From contig JAOZJV010000003.1 of NCBI GenBank assembly GCA_029935695.1, positions 1 to 25,239 on the forward strand: a DNA stretch of 25,239 nucleotides, given 5' to 3'. Numbering within the stretch: the first letter of the stretch is position 1; every line of letters begins with the position of its first letter. Source of the stretch: Candidatus Krumholzibacteriia bacterium (GTDB lineage Bacteria > Krumholzibacteriota > Krumholzibacteriia > LZORAL124-64-63). The notes below the pieces were generated by a model that saw only the letters and a program-made list of their open reading frames with translations, was not told the origin of the DNA and ran no database searches. The translations under genes and the position numbers were made by a program. Shown here piece after piece: positions 6,630-14,776 of the stretch.

Positions 6630-9386
6630 ATGAACAGCTTTAAAAAAACCATAGGGGGCAACTTGAAAGGATTCACCAGGTATCTGATGGTGGCATTTCT
6701 CTTTCTGGCACTCAATGGGGTGTGGAGTGGGGCCTGGGCTGTTTGTCAAACCCCCCTGTTCATTCAGGAGGGTCAGGTTGAAGCCAATGTCATGATTCTA
6801 TTCGACAATTCCGGCTCCATGAATGAGGCCATGTATCCCCCGGAATATGATCAGTCGGTAACTTACAGTGGTGGTTATGACAATACTCGCATGTATTACA
6901 TCGGCAGCGAAGGAACCTATACTATTAATGGCAGACCAGCCGTATTGATTAAGGCTCCAGGCGGACAATCCGGCCGTTATGTTGGCAATTACCTTAATTA
7001 TATTTTCTGGCATGCTTCTGCTGAGCAACGGGCAAATATTCCACAAGATACTCGTATGGACGTGGCTCATGAGGTGATCTACGACATCATTGACCGCAGC
7101 AACGGAGTTAGATTTGGTTTGGCCAATTTCTATTCCAACAATGGTGGCTTCATCAAGAAGCCCTGTGGTACTGACAAGGATGAAGTTCGCGATGCGGTGA
7201 ACACCATTTATGGGACCACCTGGACTCCATTGGCCGAAACCATGGAAGATGTTCTTGACTACTTCACTGGTGATAACGGACCCGATCCAATTCAGGCCAA
7301 GTGCCAGAAAAACTTTATGATCGTCATGACAGACGGATTTCCCACCAAAGATGTCAATGTCAGCGCTTATCTCCATGATGCTGATAATGACGGCAATGAT
7401 CCAGGTGATTGCCAAAGTATAGGAAACTTGTCTTACGGCAACGACGCGGACTGCAGTGACCACATGGACGATGTGGCTTATTATATGCGACATAATGATT
7501 TGCGCGACGACTTTGGAGAGGATGGCGAGTCCTGGGAAGATGGACAAAATGTTGTGACCTACGCTGTTGGGTTCGGAATCGATGCCCGTCTTCTTAATGA
7601 CACCGCCGATAACGGTGATGGCCTGTATTTGATTGCTTCGGATGCAGCTGAACTCTGGACAAGTCTTGAACTGGTAATGCTGGATATCATCAGCCGTATT
7701 TCTACTGGCGCGGCTGTGGCTGTGGTTTCCACCGAGCGCGGCGATGAAGACTATCTCTATCGGGGCAAGTTCATGCCTGGTGAATGGACCGGATTTCTGG
7801 AGGCGTTTGAACTTCCCTATGAAACTGGTGACATTCCCGTTTGGGAGGCAGGCTATTTGCTTTCCCAGCGCAGCGCTGCCAGCAGGGATATTTTCACTGC
7901 TGTTGATGGAGCCACCTACAATTTCACAACGAGCAATTCGTCGGACTTGAATGAGGCCATGGGTGTGACATCTGAAGAGGCTTCGGATCTGATCAGTTGG
8001 GTTCGGGGTTCCTGGGTGGAAGGAATGCGTGAACGTCCCGATGACTGGAAATTGGGAGATGTCATTCATGCCACACCAGTGGTCGTTGGTGCTCCCAGCA
8101 ATTACTCAATGGATGAAAGTTACCAGATATTCATGGAAACCTGGGCCAACCGGGATAAAACCATCTACGTTGGCGGTAACGATGGAATGATGCATGCTTT
8201 TGATACTGATACCGGGGCTGAAAAATGGGCCTTTATACCCGAATTTGCCCTGCCTGTCCTGGAAGATATTGCTGATCCCAATTATTGCCATCAATACACC
8301 TGCGATCTTACTGCGTCGGTGAAAGATGTCCTGATTGACAACGACTGGCGTACGATTCTGGTCAGCGGGGGCCGTGATGGTGGAGCATCATATTTTGCCC
8401 TTGATGTCACAAATCCGGATACTCCCACAGTAATGTGGCAGCGAACCCTGGACGATGGTTTTGCCGGTGCTTCGGAAGTGGAGTTTGCCCAAATCGACAA
8501 TACTCCGGTGGTTTTGATTGGATCCGGTCTGGATCCTGATGGCGAAGCCAATCTTTATGTGTATGACCTGGAGACCGGCTCTGATTTAGGTGTGAAACAC
8601 CTGAGCAGTGCCGGTGCCGGCAATCGGAACAAATCAACCGGAGCCCGGGTTGTAGATATTGATTTGGATGGCAATGATGACTTGTGTTATGTGGCTGATC
8701 TTAATGGAACGGTGTACCGTTTCGAATTTGATGAGTCAACTGGGCCAGGCAGCTGGAATAGCAGTGAGCTGTATTCCGGAAACCAGGGAATTACGGCCAC
8801 TCCCGTACCGGCGTTTGGTGAAGGCAATAATATTAATGTCTATTTTGGAACCGGCGCATATCTGGAAACCGATGACATTCTCACCATTGAGGATAACTCA
8901 TTCTACTGTGTAATTGACCATCAAGATGGCGGTGAACACCCGAACCTGGTGGACCAGACGGGTGACATTGTCGATATGGGTGATGCCGATGGCTGGTACA
9001 TTGATTTGCCACTCAGTGGTGACCGCGTCACCGAGCCGGCTGCCGTGGTAGCAGGATCGGTCTTTTTCACCACCTACATGCCCAGCAGCGAAGTATGTGA
9101 AGCGGGTGGTCATTCCTGGCTCTATCGAGTGGCCTTTAATGATGCCTCGGTTCCTGATGATGGCGAAGAAGATGGATTTGATGGTGACCGGCGCATCGAC
9201 ATGGGTGAGGGAATTGCTTCACGTCCTGTGGTGGATATCATCAACGAGTCGGTCATTGTTCAGTCCAGTGATGCCACCATCACCATTGAGGATATTGGAC
9301 AGGTCTTTTTCAATCTGGAAGTGCAGTCATGGCAGGAAACCCATGACCATTATGAAGAAACTTACCAACCAGGTGATCTCCAATAG
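6630..9386 (+). CDS. pilY1: PilY1-like pilus tip adhesin / assembly protein
   Basis: A Sec signal peptide (hydrophobic LMVAFLFLALNGV, predicted cleavage after GAWA) is followed by a von Willebrand A-like domain. This has the MIDAS motif DNSGSM (D59 from this start) and a TDGFP loop (MIVMTDGFPTKD). The C-terminal half is the PilY1 beta-propeller, with YVGGNDGMMHAFDTDTGAEKWAF as first signature and a calcium-binding loop DIDLDGNDD (676-684), equivalent to the EF-hand-like loop that controls pilus extension and retraction in Pseudomonas PilY1. Known roles of the family are pilus biogenesis, adhesion and surface sensing. The protein is acidic with scattered cysteines. I prefer ATG 6630 because of its AAAGGA site; ATG 6600, 2 nt after the pilX stop, adds 10 residues. 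At 918 aa it is within the PilY1 range. Confidence 0.9.
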   Translation: MNSFKKTIGGNLKGFTRYLMVAFLFLALNGVWSGAWAVCQTPLFIQEGQVEANVMILFDNSGSMNEAMYPPEYDQSVTYSGGYDNTRMYYIGSEGTYTINGRPAVLIKAPGGQSGRYVGNYLNYIFWHASAEQRANIPQDTRMDVAHEVIYDIIDRSNGVRFGLANFYSNNGGFIKKPCGTDKDEVRDAVNTIYGTTWTPLAETMEDVLDYFTGDNGPDPIQAKCQKNFMIVMTDGFPTKDVNVSAYLHDADNDGNDPGDCQSIGNLSYGNDADCSDHMDDVAYYMRHNDLRDDFGEDGESWEDGQNVVTYAVGFGIDARLLNDTADNGDGLYLIASDAAELWTSLELVMLDIISRISTGAAVAVVSTERGDEDYLYRGKFMPGEWTGFLEAFELPYETGDIPVWEAGYLLSQRSAASRDIFTAVDGATYNFTTSNSSDLNEAMGVTSEEASDLISWVRGSWVEGMRERPDDWKLGDVIHATPVVVGAPSNYSMDESYQIFMETWANRDKTIYVGGNDGMMHAFDTDTGAEKWAFIPEFALPVLEDIADPNYCHQYTCDLTASVKDVLIDNDWRTILVSGGRDGGASYFALDVTNPDTPTVMWQRTLDDGFAGASEVEFAQIDNTPVVLIGSGLDPDGEANLYVYDLETGSDLGVKHLSSAGAGNRNKSTGARVVDIDLDGNDDLCYVADLNGTVYRFEFDESTGPGSWNSSELYSGNQGITATPVPAFGEGNNINVYFGTGAYLETDDILTIEDNSFYCVIDHQDGGEHPNLVDQTGDIVDMGDADGWYIDLPLSGDRVTEPAAVVAGSVFFTTYMPSSEVCEAGGHSWLYRVAFNDASVPDDGEEDGFDGDRRIDMGEGIASRPVVDIINESVIVQSSDATITIEDIGQVFFNLEVQSWQETHDHYEETYQPGDLQ

Positions 9387-9418
9387 ATGCGGTGGTGCGA
9401 GTATTGAAAGGCGTAATA

Positions 9419-9877
9419 ATGAGAAATCGAAACAACACCCTGAAGGCGGCACGTATTCTGTTTACGGCCGTGTTGGCAGTGGTTCTTTTGTTGGCCAACG
9501 ACCCGGCTATGGCCTGGGGAAAGAAAAAGAAAGAATCCAAAAATGAGCCGTCCAAGGCGGTAAATTTAGACAAACACCCAACCATGAATTTCTATAAGGG
9601 AGTGCTTCATCTTGATGTTTATGGTGATTGGCACCTTGACCAGCAACCCTTGTCTTTCAACCGCAACAGTCGCATTAGCGAAACAAGCGGGTCCAATGGC
9701 GGTACTACCCTGGTTGAAGGACGAACAGCCCGGGTGACGGCGGCAAATATCAATGGCACCCTGATTGTTCATCGCGTGACGATGATTACTCCTGACGAGA
9801 TACTGGAGAGAGGTGGTTACAGCGTGGGCAAGGTCAATGGGGAGCCCGAGCTCGGCAGCTCAGGGACACCACAATAG
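9419..9877 (+). CDS. Unrecognised secreted protein, last gene of the pilus operon
   Basis: The product of 152 aa starts with a clear Sec signal peptide (ARILFTAVLAVVLLLANDPAMA, cleavage after AMA). The mature N-terminus is very lysine-rich (WGKKKKESK), and a predicted beta-rich domain without cysteine follows. I do not recognise a family. It begins 32 nt after pilY1, with GAAAGG 7 nt before the ATG; an in-frame GTG at 9392 would add nine residues but lacks a good ribosome binding site and lengthens the signal peptide. Position and direction suggest cotranscription with the pilus genes, so a periplasmic or surface partner of PilY1 or of the pilus is possible. That is inference from context only. 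Confidence 0.75.
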   Translation: MRNRNNTLKAARILFTAVLAVVLLLANDPAMAWGKKKKESKNEPSKAVNLDKHPTMNFYKGVLHLDVYGDWHLDQQPLSFNRNSRISETSGSNGGTTLVEGRTARVTAANINGTLIVHRVTMITPDEILERGGYSVGKVNGEPELGSSGTPQ

Positions 9878-9902
9878 TCTTTCAAACAAAGAGTGAATTT
9901 GG

Positions 9903-9930
9903 AAGCCCGGTCATCAGCGTGATCGGGTTT
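9903..9930. terminator. Hairpin between convergent genes
   Basis: AAGCCCGGTCA (9903-9913) can pair with TGATCGGGTTT (9920-9930) through 11 positions including two G-U pairs, with a 6-nt loop. It separates the rightward pilus operon from the leftward glycosyltransferase operon and overlaps the last codons of the latter. T-runs are weak on both sides, so termination strength is uncertain. Confidence 0.4.
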
Positions 9931-11929
9931 CCTGTTGTTTGGCAACAAGTAATAACTCGTCAATACGTTGAATTTGACCAGCAGTAAGATTGCGCAGTGA
10001 TGAAGCATTTCTCAGAATTGTTTGAGCTCGGCCAGGATTCCCCAATTGCAATTCAACCATGGCTAAATTGAACCATCCGTTCACATAGAAGGGATAGTCG
10101 ACAACCAGTTTTTCCAACAGGGGAAGCGCTGCGTCAAATTGCCCGGTGGCGGCGTAAGCCGAAGCCAGGTTGGAGCGGATTTGATGGTTGCCGGGACTCA
10201 TCTCGTAAGCTTTTTCCAGGGCACTGATGGCATCATTCATCTGCCCGGCTTTGCGCAAGGTTGAACCGGCCTGCAACCATGGCATGGACCACTGGGGATC
10301 CAGGTTGGCTGCTCTGCGGAACGAGTCGAGGGCTTCTGCCAACTGGCCTTGTTTGTCTTGAAAAACGCCAACCCGGTAGGGAATAAGTGGATCTTTGGTG
10401 GATCGGTTAGCAGCCAGTTGCAGGGCTGCCATGGCCTGGGGCCAGGCCTCCATATCTTCCAGATAAAGAGCCAGGTGGTAGGGTGTATCGGCCAATCCGG
10501 GGCGCACCTCTTCGGCCAGTTCGCCTTTGGCCAGAGTGGTTTTAAGATCATTGCGTTTGCTGGCCCGGGAAGCTTCGTGCAGGTGCACCAGCCAGGTCAC
10601 TTCCTGCGGGGCAAGGCTGGCCCAACGAGGCAGCAGGGCGCAGATGAGCACCACCGCTGCCAGCAGCCAGCGCCGCTGCCGGGGCCATTTCATTTGCCAC
10701 ACATAAACCAGAAACACACCGGCGCCAATGGCCAGCAATGGAACCAGGGGAATCCGGTATCGGGAAGTGGGGAAAAAAGGAACCAGGCTCAAAAAATATG
10801 TGCCCAGCATGAGGCCCATGATCAGACGTTGGCCCCCAGGCAGAAAACGGACTCCCAACAGACCCAGGGCCGCCAGCAGCGTGAAGGGAATGAAAAGCAC
10901 CCGCAGGGCAGGCATCGCATGATGCCAATAGTCGTAACTGAAAATCTGGGGCAACTCATAGCCATTCCAGAAGCGGTACATCTTGCGCAGATAGTGCAGG
11001 GGCATGGCGCCGATGTTGTCACGAAATTCCTCCATGGCCCGCCTGGTCAGGATGCGTGAAATTTCCGAACCTTTGAGGTAGCGCCCAAATTCCTGTTCCA
11101 GGGGAATTTTCATGGAAGCATCGTATTGCGACTGACTCCCTTTCACAATGGGACCGAAAATTCCCTTGTGGGCTGTTTGTTGGCCAATCAGCAAGTTGAT
11201 GCCGCCATTGCTGGTCAGAATGACAAAATCATCGGCCACCACCAGATTGCGCACGGTCACCGGAACAAGCATGATCAATCCCGCCAGGATAAAGGCGGTG
11301 GTCTTTTTCAATCGCAGATTAATTTCAATATTACTTTTGAAAATCAATAAAGGCAGTGTGGCCAGCAGGAGCAGAATATTTCCCCGGGCCAGGCCGGCCA
11401 ATCCGGTGAGCAGGCCCAGCACCAGCCAGGATGTGGTGGTATTTTGGCGCCAGGCTACAAGCGCCTGCCTCGCAATCAACAGATACAGGGTTGTGACCAG
11501 GGTGGCCATGAGAATGAGACCGGCGTAAAAAACCGGGGCACCATAAAGAGCAAAAATTCCGGCGGCCAGAGGTGCAGCCCAGGTTGCTGTCCTGTCAGCC
11601 AAAAAATCACGGGTCAGAAAAAACACAAGAGCAATATTCACCACTGAAAGCAACAACTGCAGAACGCTGATGGCCATGCCCCCAACGCCAAACACCATAT
11701 ACACCAAAGCCAACAAGTGGGGGTACAGAGGGCCCATCCAGTAGGTCTCTCCCCAGCCTGGATTTCCGGACACCAGCTGAACCGCCCAGTCGTGATAGTC
11801 CTGACTGTCCAGCATGGGCACCGTCACCAGGTCGGTGGCCGCCAGTTGGAAAAAAAAGAAGATGCGGACAATGACCGAAAATATGAGGATCAGGGCCAGA
11901 GCGGCCTCGGGTGTGCGCCACCTGCTCAC
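9914..11929 (-). CDS. GT-C family membrane glycosyltransferase with C-terminal TPR domain
   Basis: The first ~430 residues hold about ten hydrophobic segments in the arrangement of PMT_2/ArnT-type GT-C transferases. The acidic motif DSQDYHDWA (D41, D44) lies in the first periplasmic loop, where GT-C enzymes carry their catalytic Asp; a WMGPLYPH motif follows. Such enzymes move sugars from polyprenyl-phosphate donors to lipid or protein acceptors on the outer face of the inner membrane. The C-terminal ~200 residues are TPR repeats (for example AEALDSFRRAANLDPQWSM), probably for acceptor or partner binding. The start is GTG within GTGA, overlapping the upstream lipoprotein stop by 4 nt, so the two are translationally coupled. 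Acceptor unknown; close to uncharacterised TPR-GT39-like proteins. Confidence 0.85.
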   Translation of the reverse strand: MSRWRTPEAALALILIFSVIVRIFFFFQLAATDLVTVPMLDSQDYHDWAVQLVSGNPGWGETYWMGPLYPHLLALVYMVFGVGGMAISVLQLLLSVVNIALVFFLTRDFLADRTATWAAPLAAGIFALYGAPVFYAGLILMATLVTTLYLLIARQALVAWRQNTTTSWLVLGLLTGLAGLARGNILLLLATLPLLIFKSNIEINLRLKKTTAFILAGLIMLVPVTVRNLVVADDFVILTSNGGINLLIGQQTAHKGIFGPIVKGSQSQYDASMKIPLEQEFGRYLKGSEISRILTRRAMEEFRDNIGAMPLHYLRKMYRFWNGYELPQIFSYDYWHHAMPALRVLFIPFTLLAALGLLGVRFLPGGQRLIMGLMLGTYFLSLVPFFPTSRYRIPLVPLLAIGAGVFLVYVWQMKWPRQRRWLLAAVVLICALLPRWASLAPQEVTWLVHLHEASRASKRNDLKTTLAKGELAEEVRPGLADTPYHLALYLEDMEAWPQAMAALQLAANRSTKDPLIPYRVGVFQDKQGQLAEALDSFRRAANLDPQWSMPWLQAGSTLRKAGQMNDAISALEKAYEMSPGNHQIRSNLASAYAATGQFDAALPLLEKLVVDYPFYVNGWFNLAMVELQLGNPGRAQTILRNASSLRNLTAGQIQRIDELLLVAKQQETRSR

Positions 11930-13164
11930 GGCCGCAACGATTGCTCCAGGTGCAGGCGGATAAACTCGTTGTCATCGGGCGTATGAGGCGGACGGCGGCC
12001 CGAGCTCATAGGGTAGTTGTTGTCGTTGACCACCAGCAGGGTGTGGTCGTCCAGCACCAGCAGGCATTCAGGTGTGACGTAGGGAAAAGAGTAGCTCGGG
12101 CCCAGGCCAATGGCGCCATCTTCAAGGCTGGTGAACCCGGAATCATCATGAATATCCATGAGGTCGCAGGCCAGTGTTTTGGTCAGAACATCGTCATCAA
12201 GATCCACCCGGTAGATGCGTTTGATGAGAGCTTTTTCGCCTTCTCCGCCATCACGTTCCAGCACCAGCATCACCGTATTGTTCACCGCTTCCAGCGAGGC
12301 GATGGAAACATCGGGGCCATCCACCTGATACAGTTTGTACTGACCGGTGAAGGCGCCGGTGGCCGGATCGAACTGCAGGATGACCCGGCGGGTGCGGGTG
12401 GGATCTTCGACCATGGCTTTTTCCACCGAGGCGTAAATAAAATTCCCGTCCGGCGTCAGGGCGAGGCCTTCGATGCCGCCACTGCGGGGCAGGTTGGCCA
12501 TGTGATCGGCTTCGGCCTGGTGGCGCAGGGAAGGATGGTCCGGTGTCATCAGAATCTGTAATCCGCGTCCGTAGGATTGCAGCTCCGGCACCACGGGAAT
12601 ATCCACGGCAGGGCTCATCACCTGGCCCTGGGCATTGACGTGAATCAGGGCTGGCCCAAATTCATCGCCGATCCAGAAGGTCCCGTCGTCCAGGCCAACG
12701 AAGGATTCCGGATCCAGGTGGGCTCCGGTCAGGCGTCCCCCGGGGGGCGATTCGACCAGGTGAAGCTGCGGGTCGGTGATGAAGGTGACATTTTCCAACT
12801 CCACGCTGCCGGGAGCTTCAGCATCGCCGGTCATGTTGAGACGAAAATGGAACCACTGCAGAGGAACATCGGGGCTGTTGGCCAGGGTGCCGAAGCCGTT
12901 GTCCTGCAGCACAAGATGCTGGCCGCCTTCCAGGGCAATGATAGAGCTGAAGCCCTGAACCGGCACACCGTTGAAAGGCAGGGTGCGCCCGTTGATTTCC
13001 GGACCCAGAACGCGTCCCACCATGGGGCCGGGGATGATGGTATCGGCAGGAAGGATGACCCGGCCGGTGAGCCTGGTTTTCGGTGGCGTGTCTTCTTTTT
13101 TACCACAACCAGTGCCCAGAATCAGTAAAAGGGCCACGAGCAAAGCAGAGCGCCGGTTGAGCAT
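11926..13164 (-). CDS. Lipoprotein with phytase/esterase-like beta-propeller domain
   Basis: The N-terminus MLNRRSALLVALLLILGTGC is a lipoprotein signal peptide with lipobox LGTG-C20. The rest resembles the 'esterase-like activity of phytase' domain (PF13449-type). Characteristic segments are GFSSIIAL then LVLQDNGFGT, FWIGDEFGPALIHV, GGIEGLALTPDGNFIYASVE, FTSLEDGAIG and LLVVNDNNYPMSSGRR. Members are secreted phosphoesterase-like beta-propellers with poorly known substrates, so the activity is not certain. I start at ATG 13164, which has AGGA just upstream and places the signal peptide at the N-terminus; the open frame extends 22 codons further but those residues do not belong to a signal. It is the middle gene of a three-gene minus-strand unit and overlaps the glycosyltransferase by 4 nt. 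Confidence 0.82.
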   Translation of the reverse strand: MLNRRSALLVALLLILGTGCGKKEDTPPKTRLTGRVILPADTIIPGPMVGRVLGPEINGRTLPFNGVPVQGFSSIIALEGGQHLVLQDNGFGTLANSPDVPLQWFHFRLNMTGDAEAPGSVELENVTFITDPQLHLVESPPGGRLTGAHLDPESFVGLDDGTFWIGDEFGPALIHVNAQGQVMSPAVDIPVVPELQSYGRGLQILMTPDHPSLRHQAEADHMANLPRSGGIEGLALTPDGNFIYASVEKAMVEDPTRTRRVILQFDPATGAFTGQYKLYQVDGPDVSIASLEAVNNTVMLVLERDGGEGEKALIKRIYRVDLDDDVLTKTLACDLMDIHDDSGFTSLEDGAIGLGPSYSFPYVTPECLLVLDDHTLLVVNDNNYPMSSGRRPPHTPDDNEFIRLHLEQSLRP

Positions 13165-13205
13165 GAGGTCCTCGCTGGTTGGGGTTGGTGGTGAACAAGG
13201 AGAAT

Positions 13206-13221
13206 AGACCCACTTGGGTCT
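13206..13221 (-). repeat. Small hairpin between tlpA-like and lipoprotein genes
   Basis: AGACCC and GGGTCT flank a 4-nt loop in the 85-nt gap between these two minus-strand genes. There is no T-run, so it could be an mRNA-processing or weak attenuation element, or chance. Confidence 0.25.
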
Positions 13222-13249
13222 CAGCACCACTGAAATTACACCAGGGGGG

Positions 13250-13807
13250 TCAGCGATAAACAGCTTTCACGGCATCCAGGCTTTCACTGCTGGCGGGAAC
13301 CGGGCTGAATCCCAGCAGTGATTCAATCAGGCTGCGCATATTCTCTTCATCAAAACCGTACTGGCCACTGCGCAGAACCATGTTCTGGTCGATGATGGCG
13401 TTGTAGGGGATCCCGCCAGCGCCGGGGAATTGATTGAAAATGCTCCAGTCAGGAGACAGGACCGTGGGATAGGTCAGACCCAGGCCGTCGACCCACGCAC
13501 TGACCAGGTCAGCAGGTTCCAGAAGGTCTACAGCCAGGACGGTGAATCCTGCCTGCTGATATTCCTGCCAGAAATTATCTTCCAGAACAGGGGCTTCGTC
13601 GTTGCACGGCGGGCACCAGGTGGCAAAGAAATTGAGCAGGATGACATCACCTTCGAAGTCATTGAGACTCACCGGGTTACCATCCAGGTCCAGCAAGGTG
13701 AAATTTTCAACGGTGTCGCCCAGCTCGTAGGCCGCAGAAGCCAGGGTGGGCATCAGCAACAGCAAGATGCTGAACACCAGCAGGGGTTTGATCAGTTCTT
13801 TAGACAA
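13250..13807 (-). CDS. Secreted TlpA/ResA-like thioredoxin-fold protein
   Basis: After a Sec signal peptide (PLLVFSILLLLMPTLASA) comes a redoxin/AhpC-TSA type domain: NFTLLDLDGNPVSLNDFEGDVILLNFFATWCPPC with active site C65-P-P-C68 (numbered from the TTG). A cis-Pro loop at GGIPYNAIID is typical of TlpA/ResA proteins. Such proteins reduce disulfides outside the cytoplasm, for example in cytochrome c maturation. Start choice: the longest frame begins at ATG 13858, but a TTG at 13807 has GGAG 8 nt upstream and gives a compact signal peptide. A sigma-70 -10 box also lies on top of the upstream ATGs, so transcription would begin after them. It is the first gene of the minus-strand unit; the partner it reduces is not evident. 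Confidence 0.85.
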   Translation of the reverse strand: MSKELIKPLLVFSILLLLMPTLASAAYELGDTVENFTLLDLDGNPVSLNDFEGDVILLNFFATWCPPCNDEAPVLEDNFWQEYQQAGFTVLAVDLLEPADLVSAWVDGLGLTYPTVLSPDWSIFNQFPGAGGIPYNAIIDQNMVLRSGQYGFDEENMRSLIESLLGFSPVPASSESLDAVKAVYR

Positions 13808-13815
13808 TTTGATTT

Positions 13816-13819
13816 CTCC
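13816..13819 (-). promoter_or_regulatory. Ribosome binding site deciding the TTG start of the tlpA-like gene
   Basis: GGAG on the minus strand sits 8 nt before TTG 13807. The upstream ATGs at 13858 and 13852 have no purine-rich site in front of them. Confidence 0.55.
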
Positions 13820-13853
13820 ACATATTCTTTTGATGTCCCTCCGAATTGACATA

Positions 13854-13883
13854 ATCATACATCAAAAGGCTACCATTGTGCAA
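13854..13883 (-). promoter_or_regulatory. Sigma-70-type promoter of the minus-strand tlpA-like operon
   Basis: On the minus strand TTGCAC (13878-13883) and TATGAT (13854-13859) are separated by 18 nt. The predicted start near 13847 leaves a 40-nt leader before the TTG start. Confidence 0.5.
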
Positions 13884-13914
13884 GGTGTTTGTTCATCAAC
13901 AGTAGCCCAATAAG

Positions 13915-13942
13915 TTGCTGTTCCGGCTCAGCACTCTATGAT
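13915..13942 (+). promoter_or_regulatory. Candidate sigma-70 promoter of the phosphodiesterase gene
   Basis: TTGCTG (13915-13920) and TATGAT (13937-13942) are 16 nt apart, with the predicted start near 13949. It diverges from the tlpA-like promoter in the same 194-nt intergenic region. Confidence 0.45.
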
Positions 13943-14001
13943 AAAACCCATCCAGGGACATCGGTCCGAGATATTTGCAGAGGTCAGTTGCAGGAGGAAG
14001 C

Positions 14002-14694
14002 ATGGCTGAAATGATTAACTGCGCCCACCGGGGAGCATCGGGTCAGGCACCGGAAAATACTATTGCCGCTTTGAAGCTGGCCATCAAACTGGGCGCTACC
14101 ATGGCGGAAATCGACATCCAGCAAACAGCCGACGACCAGTTGGTCTTGTTCCACGATGACAAGCTGCAAAGGACCAGCGATGGCCGTGGCTATTTGTGGA
14201 AACAAACACTGGATCAGCTGAAATCATTGGACGTCGGAAAGTGGTTTTCTCCCGAGTTTGCAGGAGAGAAAATGCCAACCTTGGACGAGGCAGTCGAGGC
14301 GGTTCGGGGTCGGCTGAAGTTGAACATTGAAATGAAAATGCATGGCCACGAGAGAGGGCTGGAAGAACTGGTTGCCAGACATTTGCAGCATCTTGATTGC
14401 CTGGATTGGTGTTTTGTCAGCTCATTTGACTGGGGGGCTGTTGATCGGTTGGGAGCTTTGATTCCCGAGTTGAAAGCCGGCTATATCGTTGGCCGCGGCT
14501 TGTGGGATGACGAGTTGCTGGACCGCCGGGTTTCTGTGCTGAGTTTGGAGAAGAGTTTGGTCAGCCAGGAGCGGGTGCACAGGATTCATGAGGCCGGGAA
14601 AGAGGTTTTTGTCTGGACGGTGGATGAGACTGGGCTGAAGCAGCAGCTGAAGGAATGGGGCGTGGACGGGGTGATTAGTAATTTCAACGCCTGA
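14002..14694 (+). CDS. ugpQ: Glycerophosphodiester phosphodiesterase
   Basis: The 230-aa protein is a single GDPD (TIM-barrel) domain without signal peptide, so it is cytoplasmic like UgpQ. Catalytic and metal residues are present in order: H9-R10 in AHRGASGQAPENT, E36 and D38 in AEIDIQQT, H51 in LFHDD, then a later glutamate pair in LNIEMKM. It hydrolyses glycerophosphodiesters to glycerol-3-phosphate and an alcohol during phospholipid turnover. The ATG has a full AGGAGG at 13992-13997; an upstream ATG at 13975 lacks one. It stands alone between a divergent promoter and a new promoter before the next gene. Function by family is secure; the gene symbol is by analogy with E. coli. Confidence 0.93.
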   Translation: MAEMINCAHRGASGQAPENTIAALKLAIKLGATMAEIDIQQTADDQLVLFHDDKLQRTSDGRGYLWKQTLDQLKSLDVGKWFSPEFAGEKMPTLDEAVEAVRGRLKLNIEMKMHGHERGLEELVARHLQHLDCLDWCFVSSFDWGAVDRLGALIPELKAGYIVGRGLWDDELLDRRVSVLSLEKSLVSQERVHRIHEAGKEVFVWTVDETGLKQQLKEWGVDGVISNFNA

Positions 14695-14711
14695 GTCCAG
14701 AAAAATTGTAC

Positions 14712-14740
14712 CTGACGATCCCGCCAACACACGGTAAGAT
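14712..14740 (+). promoter_or_regulatory. Candidate sigma-70 promoter of the glpX-like operon
   Basis: CTGACG (14712-14717) and TAAGAT (14735-14740) are 17 nt apart, each 4 of 6 to consensus. The predicted start near 14747 leaves a ~30-nt leader with CGGGAG before ATG 14777. Confidence 0.4.
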
Positions 14741-14776
14741 GTTCCAAAAAACATCACCCCAACGGGAGAATCCGCC

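Noticed and set aside
6798..8069. Long minus-strand open frame opposite pilY1
   Set aside because: It is antisense to a well-supported gene and its translation has no family motif; similar frames oppose the SulP gene (16318-17574) and ilvE (20026-21201).
9392..9418. GTG start of the secreted protein after pilY1
   Set aside because: ATG 9419 has GAAAGG at good spacing and gives a cleaner signal peptide.
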